Notes under the pieces: model-generated
What the model was told of the DNA's origin: nothing
Databases searched by the model: none
Seen by the model: the letters and a program-made list of their open reading frames with translations, nothing else
Origin: Vibrionales bacterium SWAT-3
GTDB lineage: Bacteria; Pseudomonadota; Gammaproteobacteria; Enterobacterales; Vibrionaceae
Assembly: GCA_000169995.1 (NCBI GenBank)
Contig: AAZW01000008.1
Coordinates: forward strand, 62,001-126,000
Length of the DNA stretch: 64,000 nucleotides
Reading direction: 5' to 3'
Program-made: the position numbers and the translations under genes
In this document: in pieces, positions 26,769-34,691 of the stretch
How positions within the stretch are numbered: the stretch's first letter is position 1
Layout of the letters: each line of letters opens with the position of its first letter

Positions 26769-26805
26769 GCCACTTTCCCTACTCTTGGAAAGTGGCTTTT
26801 TTTTT
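26769..26805 (+). terminator. Terminator of the defence operon
   Basis: GCCACTTTCC / GGAAAGTGGC stem with an 8-base loop and a T9 tail. The DNA from 26550 to 26768 holds no gene I can support. Confidence 0.92.
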
Positions 26806-26824
26806 GCCGTACCTGTGGTTATTG

Positions 26825-28060
26825 AAAGGGCGGGATCGAACTTTAACCATTGAAAATAATGGATTTATTTTACAGGGAACTTTTTTAGATAATCACGATC
26901 TGATCATGAAGTAAAAAAACATGAGAAATTCGCACATGATTATCATTGAGCAACTTAAAAAAGTGAAAGATACCCGTTCGCACATCAATCAAGTTTATCC
27001 TGTTATGGAAGTCGCTTTCGTGGTCATAACAGCCATGATTTGTGGTCAAAATAAATGGACAGAGATTAAGGATTTCGGTGAAGGAAATATCGAGTGGTTA
27101 CGTGAGTATTTCCCCTACGAAAATGGTCTTCCCACTCGACATAATATAGCTGCGATCATGAGATCCGTTGTGCCAGAGACGCTATTGGAAGCTATGGTGG
27201 GCTGGGTCAATTTGCACAGAGAGAAGCATGCACAGCCTATAATCAGTGTTGATGGGAAGGTTCTAAAAGGGGCAAAAGCAAGCAAACAACAGCACCCCCT
27301 CTATATGGTTTCGGCATTTGATGTAGACGAGGGTTTGACTCTCACACACCAACCTTGTGACGGCAAAGGTATGGAGCTGCTAGCAATAAGAAACATGCTA
27401 GACGCTTTAGATATCAAAGGATGTTTATTAACTGCTGATGCCCTGCATTGTCAGGTTGAAACACTGAATAAAGTAGTTGATAAAGGTGGAGATATCCTAG
27501 TACAAGTTAAACTGAATCAACCAAGTTTATTAGCAGAAATTGATGTGCAATTCCAATACTATTGGGCTTTGCCTGAAGATAAACAGGAATCATACATCAC
27601 GGAAGAGAAAGGGCATGGTAGAAAAGAGGTTCGTGAGGTTTACGTGCTTCCTGCAGCCTTCAGCGAAGCACTCAGACAGAAGTGGTGTCTCGTAAAAAGC
27701 ATTGTTGCAGTGGTAAGAGATAGGAGTGTCAAAGGGAAAGGAAGTTATGAAACCTCGTACTATATTTGCACAGACCATTTATCTTTAGAGTTAGCCTCAA
27801 AGGCAACAAGAAAGCATTGGCATATTGAGAATCAGCAGCACTGGGCGTTGGACGTAATTTTCAAAGAAGACGAGCAGCGAATTTACGCTGGGGATTCAGC
27901 GTTGAATATGGCTTGTTGTCGTCGCTTTGTGCAGAACCTATTTAGAAAATCAGAGGGTAACTTGTCTGTACCAAGAAAGATGAACCAAGCCGCATGGAAT
28001 AAAGATTACAGGGAAAAAGTTCTTTTTACATCAGATTAACAAAGTATATTCGCGCCCTTT
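26825..28060 (+). mobile_element. ISAs1-family insertion sequence, complete (copy 2)
   Basis: About 1.23 kb. The left end reads AAAGGGCGGGATCGAAC, and the right end (complement) reads AAAGGGCGCGAATATAC, giving imperfect terminal inverted repeats. No direct target repeat is seen: left flank GGTTATTG, right flank GGCGATCG. This and the beheaded gene at the right suggest a deletion or recombination event rather than a simple insertion. The left 256 bases are identical to copy 1 at the window start, in opposite orientation. Confidence 0.9.
26921..28039 (+). CDS. ISAs1-family DDE transposase
   Basis: The protein has 372 residues, full length. The N-terminal segment has DTRSHINQVYPVMEVAFVVI and GLPTRHNIAAIMR. 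The catalytic residues are Asp in ISVDGKVLKGAK, Asp in LLTADALHCQ and Glu in KHWHIENQQHWALDV followed by FKEDE. An earlier start than 26921 is not available, and ATG 26936 is an alternative. The frame is intact, so the element is probably active, consistent with two identical copies in this window. Confidence 0.95.
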   Translation: MRNSHMIIIEQLKKVKDTRSHINQVYPVMEVAFVVITAMICGQNKWTEIKDFGEGNIEWLREYFPYENGLPTRHNIAAIMRSVVPETLLEAMVGWVNLHREKHAQPIISVDGKVLKGAKASKQQHPLYMVSAFDVDEGLTLTHQPCDGKGMELLAIRNMLDALDIKGCLLTADALHCQVETLNKVVDKGGDILVQVKLNQPSLLAEIDVQFQYYWALPEDKQESYITEEKGHGRKEVREVYVLPAAFSEALRQKWCLVKSIVAVVRDRSVKGKGSYETSYYICTDHLSLELASKATRKHWHIENQQHWALDVIFKEDEQRIYAGDSALNMACCRRFVQNLFRKSEGNLSVPRKMNQAAWNKDYREKVLFTSD

Positions 28061-31007
28061 GGCGATCGGTGGTATCGGTAATACCTTTACACTGACGCCA
28101 AATGGTAACACGCCAAACTTCAGTTTTATTCCAGGAATATTTGTCGATTGTTCAGAGCAAGTTATTAATTTTAATGATTTTTATGCGTCAGTGATGGATG
28201 TGCCGACCATTGAAACGCTCCAGGTTCTTAACGAGCAAGAGCTTAGCGTTCATCTGAATTTTTACCCAGCGCTATTCGATGGAAAGAAGATAGATAAAGA
28301 AAATATTTCGAATGCGATTAATCTCATTCGTGCCGCATTAGAAAATGGTAATTTCTATAAAGAAAATAAAGATAACTTTATAAAGTGGAATGTCGAGTTT
28401 TCTAATAAGACTCAATTATTAATTGAATCCGATTCATTGTCGATTGATTGTCAATTATATGTAGCCTTAGATTTCTTTAATGGTTTATTAATAAATGATA
28501 CAACGAGACAGCTATCACTAACTGCGGGAAATAATAGTGATATAGAAAGTGTTAATGGTAGCGATATAGAATATAAGGCTTTATATCCATTAGCTGAATA
28601 TAAATATAATTCTTTTGATGGTATTAATATAAAGCGAAAGGTAGTCTCGCCGATCGTTAAAGAGGATAAGCGTCTCTGTTCTTTGCCAATGCACTGGAAT
28701 CACTTCCAGATTACTAATGAATCACAGCAAACACGCGTGATGACGCTTGCTCAACCTCTACAAAACCTGATCGGTTCAACCTACCGAAAAGGTCGTGATG
28801 GGATTCAAGATTCGGCGTGTACCTTATCTCAAAACCCGATTGCTCAGCAGCATCAAGCAGTGAAGGTCGATGGTGAAAGCCACGGTTTTACTGGTGTTCA
28901 GCTCACTAGTCAGTCCCCTTATCAAAGTGACATTGAGGGTGAGGTGGTGTTTGGTGTTCAAGCCGAAAACCGTTTGACTGAATCTGGCAAGGTGTCGGTG
29001 TCTGTTAAGCCAACGCTCTATACTTCGAAAGTGACCCAGCAAACAGAGTTCGCATTGAAAACCGGCCGCACTAATACAGAATTCCAAACTGGGATCTACA
29101 CTGGGCGCGAAGCATTGAGCGCATTAGTTGTGGTTCAGGTTGAACTGGAGCCGGGTGAGTCTGTAGACCTGCGTTTTGCTCAAGTGATGGCACATAGCAA
29201 AGTGATGCTCAATGGCTGGAACTCGGACAAGGCTTATACGCAATTCTACCCTCAAGCGAAACCTGCCTTACCGATGTTAGAAGATGTTTTACCAAAGCTT
29301 GAGGTGATTGAGCAGAAGATCGTTGAGCAACAGACTGCTTTCCTAGAGCAAGCTCAAAGCAAGATATCACAGCCTGAATCGGCACTGCGCTATGCGACGA
29401 TGGCGATGAACTCACTATCATTCCTTGCTGAATCAACAGTATGGGATAAAGAAGATAAGTTCCTGGTGAAAGAGTGTGTTGATTACCCATTCTTTAATTC
29501 ACTGGATGTGTATTTCTACGGCTCATTTTCATTGCTCTATTTGCTACCTGAACTTGATGGCTGCGTGATGAAAGAGTTCTCAAAAGCGATTTTGGCTGAA
29601 GATTTTACCCAGCGCCGCTACTGGGAATATGAAGCGACACCGAATGCTGAATTGATTGATGAAAAGTACCAAGGTGTGCGCGCGATTCGAGGTGCAGTCA
29701 TCCACGATTTGGGTAGCCCGTTCGACATTCAGCCAGATGCGTATAGCTGGCATAATGTTAAGGAATGGAAGGACTTAGCACCGAAATACATTCTGATGGT
29801 GTACCGTCACTACCAAAACACACAAGATATGTCGGTGGTTAAAGAGTGCTGGCAAGCCGTAACAGAGAGCATCGATTTCTTATCTAACTTGATTGCAGAC
29901 GGCGATGATTTACCACTAACCCGCGGTACTGACGACACCTTTGATAACCTTGCGTCTCACGGTATCTCTATCTACTGTGCGAGCCTCTGGGTTGCAGGCC
30001 TTCAAGCTGCAAGTGAGCTTGCAAAGTTGATGGGCGAACACGATCTAGGCGCGGGTTACCTAACACGTTCGAAAAAGGCATTAGCAACAGTTGAGCAGAG
30101 CTTGTGGGATGAGAAAGAAGGTTATTACCACTTCTTTGTGACGCCTGTCCAAGCTAAGCATCTAACGGGCGAAGGCTACCAAGCTTTGGAAACTCTCGGG
30201 CTTACTTTAACGGGTGATGCGATTGCCGATAAGAATATGCTTAACGATTATCTAAACCAAACCGATACTTCAATAAACATCGGTAAGGTAGCTCAACGTG
30301 TCTCCAAGAAACGTTTGTTGAGTGAAACCGCCCCTCAAGCTTTCACGCAAGAATATCTAGATTTGGTACCGGATTCAGACAATAGCTTTAGTGATGCGCT
30401 GCTTGCAGATAGCTATCTTAGACTGATTGGCCTAGAGGGAATTTTCCCGCAACAGCGCATTCAGCGTGCATTGGACTATGTTTATAAACATAACTTCGAG
30501 ATTAACAGCCCTAAACTTGGGGTGGCGAATATGACGCGCGCCGATGGTTCGCCACATGAGGCTTTTCAGGCGCAAGACGTGTGGATTGGCGTGCAATTTA
30601 GTGTCGCAACAGCGTTGAGTTTAGCGGGGAAATCGCAGCAAGCAGAAACATTGATGGATACCGTGTATACCGCGCTGTATGACTATTCAAAAATTCCCTT
30701 TGCTGCACCCGAAGGGTTCAACTGTTCTGTCTCTTTCAATGAGCAAGATCTTACAGAATCTTTTGAATTGTCACAAAATGATGCGAAAAAGTGGCTTAAT
30801 GCACTTAAATTGCAAAACTGTGTGCTGTCTGACGGTCGAGTTAATCCTGAGCTGACTAAAGGCAGTGATAAATTTGTTAATATGCTGCAAGGTGAAATTC
30901 CAGCGGAGCAAGCTACGGTTCTTCACAAGTGGCTTCTGAGCACAGGGTTAAAATATACCGCCGGTCGTTACTTCAGACCGGGGATGATTTTCGCCTATAT
31001 GTATTAA
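28059..31007 (+). CDS. GH116-family glycosidase, 5' end lost to IS
   Basis: About 982 residues remain. The opening AIGGIGNTFTLTPNGNTPN is the N-terminal motif of GBA2-like GH116 beta-glucosidases. The catalytic (alpha/alpha)6 part has VKECVDYPFFNSLDVYFYGS (likely nucleophile Glu) and RGTDDTFDNLASHGISIYCA (likely acid/base Asp). ANMTRADGSPHEAFQAQDVW comes late. No ATG precedes the motif in frame. The only start is a TTG at 28059 that straddles the IS end and lacks a ribosome site. So a short N-terminus, promoter and operator are missing. The body has no stop, and a cytosolic enzyme is possible if translation starts weakly. A LacI regulator follows. Confidence 0.82.
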   Translation: MAIGGIGNTFTLTPNGNTPNFSFIPGIFVDCSEQVINFNDFYASVMDVPTIETLQVLNEQELSVHLNFYPALFDGKKIDKENISNAINLIRAALENGNFYKENKDNFIKWNVEFSNKTQLLIESDSLSIDCQLYVALDFFNGLLINDTTRQLSLTAGNNSDIESVNGSDIEYKALYPLAEYKYNSFDGINIKRKVVSPIVKEDKRLCSLPMHWNHFQITNESQQTRVMTLAQPLQNLIGSTYRKGRDGIQDSACTLSQNPIAQQHQAVKVDGESHGFTGVQLTSQSPYQSDIEGEVVFGVQAENRLTESGKVSVSVKPTLYTSKVTQQTEFALKTGRTNTEFQTGIYTGREALSALVVVQVELEPGESVDLRFAQVMAHSKVMLNGWNSDKAYTQFYPQAKPALPMLEDVLPKLEVIEQKIVEQQTAFLEQAQSKISQPESALRYATMAMNSLSFLAESTVWDKEDKFLVKECVDYPFFNSLDVYFYGSFSLLYLLPELDGCVMKEFSKAILAEDFTQRRYWEYEATPNAELIDEKYQGVRAIRGAVIHDLGSPFDIQPDAYSWHNVKEWKDLAPKYILMVYRHYQNTQDMSVVKECWQAVTESIDFLSNLIADGDDLPLTRGTDDTFDNLASHGISIYCASLWVAGLQAASELAKLMGEHDLGAGYLTRSKKALATVEQSLWDEKEGYYHFFVTPVQAKHLTGEGYQALETLGLTLTGDAIADKNMLNDYLNQTDTSINIGKVAQRVSKKRLLSETAPQAFTQEYLDLVPDSDNSFSDALLADSYLRLIGLEGIFPQQRIQRALDYVYKHNFEINSPKLGVANMTRADGSPHEAFQAQDVWIGVQFSVATALSLAGKSQQAETLMDTVYTALYDYSKIPFAAPEGFNCSVSFNEQDLTESFELSQNDAKKWLNALKLQNCVLSDGRVNPELTKGSDKFVNMLQGEIPAEQATVLHKWLLSTGLKYTAGRYFRPGMIFAYMY

Positions 31008-31020
31008 CTTAATGGCACGA

Positions 31021-31078
31021 ATTTCAACGAAAGCAGTGGTATGCAGGTTGAAATTGACGGGGAGCTCTAGGGCTCCCC
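31021..31078. repeat. Two inverted repeats between GH116 gene and lacI
   Basis: ATTTCAAC (31021-31028) pairs with GTTGAAAT (31047-31054), and GGGGAGC (31059-31065) pairs with GCTCCCC (31072-31078). Neither has a U-tail. They may be mRNA hairpins or a regulator site for the gene that follows. Confidence 0.5.
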
Positions 31079-31104
31079 AAATGTCACTGGATTAGGGTAT
31101 CGAG

Positions 31105-32118
31105 ATGCGCACGAAAACTAAAAAAACCACCGTATACGATGTAGCGAGGCTAGCCGGCGTTTCCCCAAGCACGGTTTCTCGTTTTCTTAATCGAACCACT
31201 TATGTGTCGGATGATAAAAGCCAGAACATCGAACAGGCCATCAAAGACACTGGCTACAAGCCCAATTTTCAGATGCAGGAGAACATCAATCGCCGTTCAC
31301 TCACGATAGGCGTATTGGTACAGCACCCTGATAGCCCTTATACCAGTCGTATCCTCAACGACATGGAGAAAACCCTGATAGCTCAAGGCTATTCGTTAGT
31401 GATAGCAACCGGACATTGGCAAAAAAAGCTGGAGATACACGCCTTAGAGTATCTGGCTAAGAGCAATGTCGACGGCATGATCATCGTGACAGGCAGTATT
31501 ACCAAAGAGGATATTGCTAAGTACGCGTCAGACATTCCGGTGGTTGCGGTGGGCTATGACATGGTTGCAGATAATGTTCGCTCAATTAACATTGATAATG
31601 TGTTGGGTGGTTACATGGCAACCCTCCATTTGCTACAACAGGGGCACGTGAATATTGCTCATATCAAAGGGCTTTCAAGCCAGCCAGACGCAGGTAACCG
31701 CTTCGAAGGCTATAAAAAAGCACTCCAAGAGGCAGGTATCAAGGTGAGGCCAAAACTCGTCAAGCAAGGGGATTTCAGTAGTGAAACTGGCTATGAGAAG
31801 ACTGTTGAGTTGATTGAATCTAAGATTCACTTCTCTGCACTGTTTGCTGCCAATGATCAAACCGCTTACGGTGCGATTAAGGCGCTCCATGATCACGGCT
31901 ACAAAGTACCTGAAGATGTGTCAGTGATTGGCTTTGATGACTTACCTACGTCGAAGTATTTCACGCCAGCGTTAACCACTTTAAGACAGCCGATTGAAGA
32001 GATTGGTGAGGTGTGTGCTCAGTCTATTTTGAATTTACTTTCAGGTGAAAGACATGAAGCGCGACTACCACCGATTGATTTACTTGTTAGAGAATCGACG
32101 AAGTCTTTGTATCGTTAG
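31105..32118 (+). CDS. LacI-family transcriptional regulator
   Basis: The protein has 337 residues. The N-terminal helix-turn-helix is TVYDVARLAGVSPSTVSRFL, and the hinge region follows. Residues ~65-330 form the sugar-binding periplasmic-like domain, with VDGMIIVTGSITK, FAANDQTAYGAIKAL and DVSVIGFDDLPTSKYF. It lies 97 bases after the GH116 gene in the same direction and probably represses glucoside catabolic genes in response to a sugar. The operator that governed the GH116 gene is likely among the DNA lost at the IS junction. A terminator follows. Confidence 0.9.
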   Translation: MRTKTKKTTVYDVARLAGVSPSTVSRFLNRTTYVSDDKSQNIEQAIKDTGYKPNFQMQENINRRSLTIGVLVQHPDSPYTSRILNDMEKTLIAQGYSLVIATGHWQKKLEIHALEYLAKSNVDGMIIVTGSITKEDIAKYASDIPVVAVGYDMVADNVRSINIDNVLGGYMATLHLLQQGHVNIAHIKGLSSQPDAGNRFEGYKKALQEAGIKVRPKLVKQGDFSSETGYEKTVELIESKIHFSALFAANDQTAYGAIKALHDHGYKVPEDVSVIGFDDLPTSKYFTPALTTLRQPIEEIGEVCAQSILNLLSGERHEARLPPIDLLVRESTKSLYR

Positions 32119-32182
32119 TTGTGAAGTGTTTGAATCGTAGGGGATGACGTTGAAAGACACATTATTTCCCTTCAGAAACGAA

Positions 32183-32212
32183 AAATGTCGCATCCATGCG
32201 ACATTTCTCTTT
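32183..32212 (+). terminator. Terminator after lacI
   Basis: AAATGTCGC / GCGACATTT stem, 6-base loop, then CTCTTTT. Confidence 0.75.
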
Positions 32213-32314
32213 TGGCGGCCAAACCAGTTTTGCTATATCCATTCTAGAGTGCAATCCATTAGATGCTTTTTCAGAATGTACCTATAAGACGCTGTTAATC
32301 TTGATTAGTTCCCT

Positions 32315-33943
32315 TTAAGCGGCATTTTTTTCCGAATTATTTTCTAAATCGAATGACGCTGCGATGAGTTTCTTGGTGTAGTCGTTTTTCGGCGCATTAA
32401 AAATCTCTTCAGCTGAGCCTTCTTCCATCACTTCACCCTTCTGCATCACAAGTACACGATCTGAAAGTGCCTTCACAACCGAAAGGTCATGGCTGATGAA
32501 TAGGAAGCCAATATTGTGCTTGGTTTGGATGTCTTTGAGCAGGTCAATGACGGTTAGCTGCACTGAGCGATCGAGTGCAGATGTCGGTTCATCCAATAAA
32601 ATGAAAGATGGCTCAAGAATCAATGCACGAGCAATAGCAATACGTTGTCTCTGCCCACCAGAGAATTCATGAGGGTAGCGGTTGATTGAGTTCGGCTCTA
32701 GACGAACTTCAATCAGCGCTTTGCGAGCTCTTTCTAAACGTTCTTGTTTTGACAAGTGAGGTTGATGCACCGTTAAGCCTTCGGTGATGATCTCCCCAAC
32801 CGTCATACGTGGCGATAAAGAACCATAAGGGTCTTGGAACACCATTTGAACATCTTTTTTCAGACTATGGCGCTGTTTGTCGTTGAGTAAGCTGACGTCT
32901 TGTCCCTTATAAACAATACGACCTGAGCTTGGCAATAAGCCGATCAACGCACGTCCAAGGGTTGATTTTCCTGAGCCTGATTCGCCAACAATACCGAGGG
33001 TTTCACCTTGTTTTAGGTTCAGCGAGATGCCTTTCACCGCTTCAAAGTACTGATTTTTTGACTTGATGAAGTGCGGTTTCACCAAGAACTTAACGCGAAT
33101 ATCATCAGCAGACAGAAGCTCTGGAGCTGCGGCGCTTACCGGATCTTTCGCTCCTTTAGGTATCGAGTTAATGAGCATTCGTGTGTAGTCATGTTTAGGA
33201 CTATCGAACAGAGATTGAGTCATCCCTTCTTCTACGAGTTCACCTTTACACATCACTAGCACACGATCGGCGAAGTGTTTCACCACACCTAAGTCATGGG
33301 TGATGAACAAAATTGCCATTCCCATCTTGCCTTGGATCTCTTTGATAAGAGAAAGCACTTCAGCTTGAACCGTGACATCGAGTGCTGTCGTCGGTTCGTC
33401 CGCAATCAGAATATCCGGTTCATTAATCAGTGCCATTGCAATCATGATGCGCTGCAACTGACCACCCGAAAATTCGTGAGGGTACTTGGTGTACGACTTT
33501 TCTGGCATTGGCAAGTGCACAAGATTAAACAGCTCAATCACTCGCTGTTTGGCTTGAGACTTTGACACTTTACGATGACACATAATAGCTTCTGCCACTT
33601 GAATACCGACGCGCAGATATGGGTTCAAAGATGTCATCGGCTCTTGAAAGATCATGCCGATTCTGTCGCCACGAATCGACTGCATTTCACGCTCTGATTT
33701 TTCGAGAACAGATTCGCCTTCAAACTCGATTTGAGACTGCGGATCAATAATGGCGTTGTCTGGAAGTAGACGCATCAGTGCGTTAGAAGAGACAGATTTA
33801 CCAGAACCTGATTCACCAACAATGGCCAAGGTTTCGCTAGATTTAAGGGTAAAGTTAACCTTTTTCACCGCATCAACGATTCCATCGTTGGTTTTGAAGC
33901 TAACGGAGAGGTTATTGACTTTAAGAAGAGCCCGGTCCGACAT
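32315..33943 (-). CDS. double ABC-transporter ATPase of the peptide/nickel type (YejF-like)
   Basis: The protein has 542 residues with two complete ATPase domains. Walker A is GESGSGKSVSS in the first and GESGSGKSTLG in the second. Signature motifs are FSGGQLQR and FSGGQRQR, and Walker B is ILIADEPTTALD and FILLDEPTSALD. Layout and length match YejF, which powers import of oligopeptides such as microcin C. The permease and binding-protein genes that normally accompany it are not present on either side, so it must pair with a membrane complex encoded elsewhere. It is preceded by a TPR-like gene (12-base gap) under a candidate Fur box, suggesting iron control. Confidence 0.9.
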   Translation of the reverse strand: MSDRALLKVNNLSVSFKTNDGIVDAVKKVNFTLKSSETLAIVGESGSGKSVSSNALMRLLPDNAIIDPQSQIEFEGESVLEKSEREMQSIRGDRIGMIFQEPMTSLNPYLRVGIQVAEAIMCHRKVSKSQAKQRVIELFNLVHLPMPEKSYTKYPHEFSGGQLQRIMIAMALINEPDILIADEPTTALDVTVQAEVLSLIKEIQGKMGMAILFITHDLGVVKHFADRVLVMCKGELVEEGMTQSLFDSPKHDYTRMLINSIPKGAKDPVSAAAPELLSADDIRVKFLVKPHFIKSKNQYFEAVKGISLNLKQGETLGIVGESGSGKSTLGRALIGLLPSSGRIVYKGQDVSLLNDKQRHSLKKDVQMVFQDPYGSLSPRMTVGEIITEGLTVHQPHLSKQERLERARKALIEVRLEPNSINRYPHEFSGGQRQRIAIARALILEPSFILLDEPTSALDRSVQLTVIDLLKDIQTKHNIGFLFISHDLSVVKALSDRVLVMQKGEVMEEGSAEEIFNAPKNDYTKKLIAASFDLENNSEKNAA

Positions 33944-33955
33944 GATATATCCTTA

Positions 33956-34456
33956 TCAATTTAAGACGTTTGGTGAAGATTGAACTTCTGACGTTGTTTT
34001 AAGTTGCCCAAAATGGTGATGAGCACGTTGAATTTGTTCTAGCTCTAGCATCCAATGCGAGCTGCGTTGAGCACTACAAAAAGCGATCAGGTGATTGAGT
34101 AGATCTTCACTCTGCTTTTCCAGTAACCCGTGGGTGCGTTGAATCAGCTCTGTGCTCTCAAGAGAGATAAATTGCATTAACGCATAAGACTGATTCAATG
34201 TATCAAAGGCTTGTTGGTGTTGCCCTAAACGGTTGAGAATCTCAGATTGAGCCACGCTTGCATCTCTGAGTCCCGCAAGTAGACAGGCAAATTGGCAAGG
34301 CTTGATATCGCTTTGGTATGCCGCATCTTGAATGTGGTGAGGAAGAGAATTGAGAACATCACCATAAAGGCGCTGTGCTTCGGGCCAGTGACCTTGCTCC
34401 ATTAACTGTTCAGCTTTTAGGTAGTGCATCCAGCATCGTTCAATTTCCATATCCAC
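33956..34456 (-). CDS. TPR-like helical protein of unknown function
   Basis: The protein has 166 residues and is entirely helical by eye. A motif like a tetratricopeptide repeat is present: CWMHYLKAEQLMEQGHWPEA, and QSEILNRLGQHQQAFDTLNQ further on. No signal peptide is visible, so it is likely cytosolic. It is the first gene of a two-gene unit with the YejF-like ATPase. A Fur-box candidate lies 32 bases upstream of its start. I do not recognise a specific family. A scaffold or regulator for the transporter is a guess. Confidence 0.65.
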   Translation of the reverse strand: MDMEIERCWMHYLKAEQLMEQGHWPEAQRLYGDVLNSLPHHIQDAAYQSDIKPCQFACLLAGLRDASVAQSEILNRLGQHQQAFDTLNQSYALMQFISLESTELIQRTHGLLEKQSEDLLNHLIAFCSAQRSSHWMLELEQIQRAHHHFGQLKTTSEVQSSPNVLN

Positions 34457-34487
34457 ATCCTCGATTGATAATATTTTAAAATGTTAA

Positions 34488-34502
34488 TGATATTTATTAT
34501 CA
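34488..34502. promoter_or_regulatory. Candidate Fur box
   Basis: TGATATT-T-ATTATCA matches the 7-1-7 Fur consensus TGATAAT-N-ATTATCA in 13 of 14 defined positions, and the 19-mer at 34483-34501 matches GATAATGATAATCATTATC in 16 of 19. It lies 32 bases upstream of the TPR-like gene (minus strand) and about 190 bases upstream of the divergent protease. Confidence 0.7.
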
Positions 34503-34691
34503 ATTGCAAATTAAAATCATTCATATGTTAGGTTTGGTGAATTAAATAGCTTGTTATTCGTAAAATTGCATTAAATTGTGTGTTATTTGTTCGGTTGAAC
34601 AGCGATGTAGCGTAAGTCACTAAATTTATAGGCAATTACATCTACACTGAATTTATCTACACCCAAGAAATAAAGGACTAAGGAGGTGGCG

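Noticed and set aside
26815..28070. Target-site duplication of the complete IS
   Set aside because: Left flank GGTTATTG and right flank GGCGATCG do not match in direct orientation, even if the end is moved by three bases.
34588..34601. TGTTC-GGTT-GAACA as an operator
   Set aside because: Five-base arms are too short to support, and there is no second copy.
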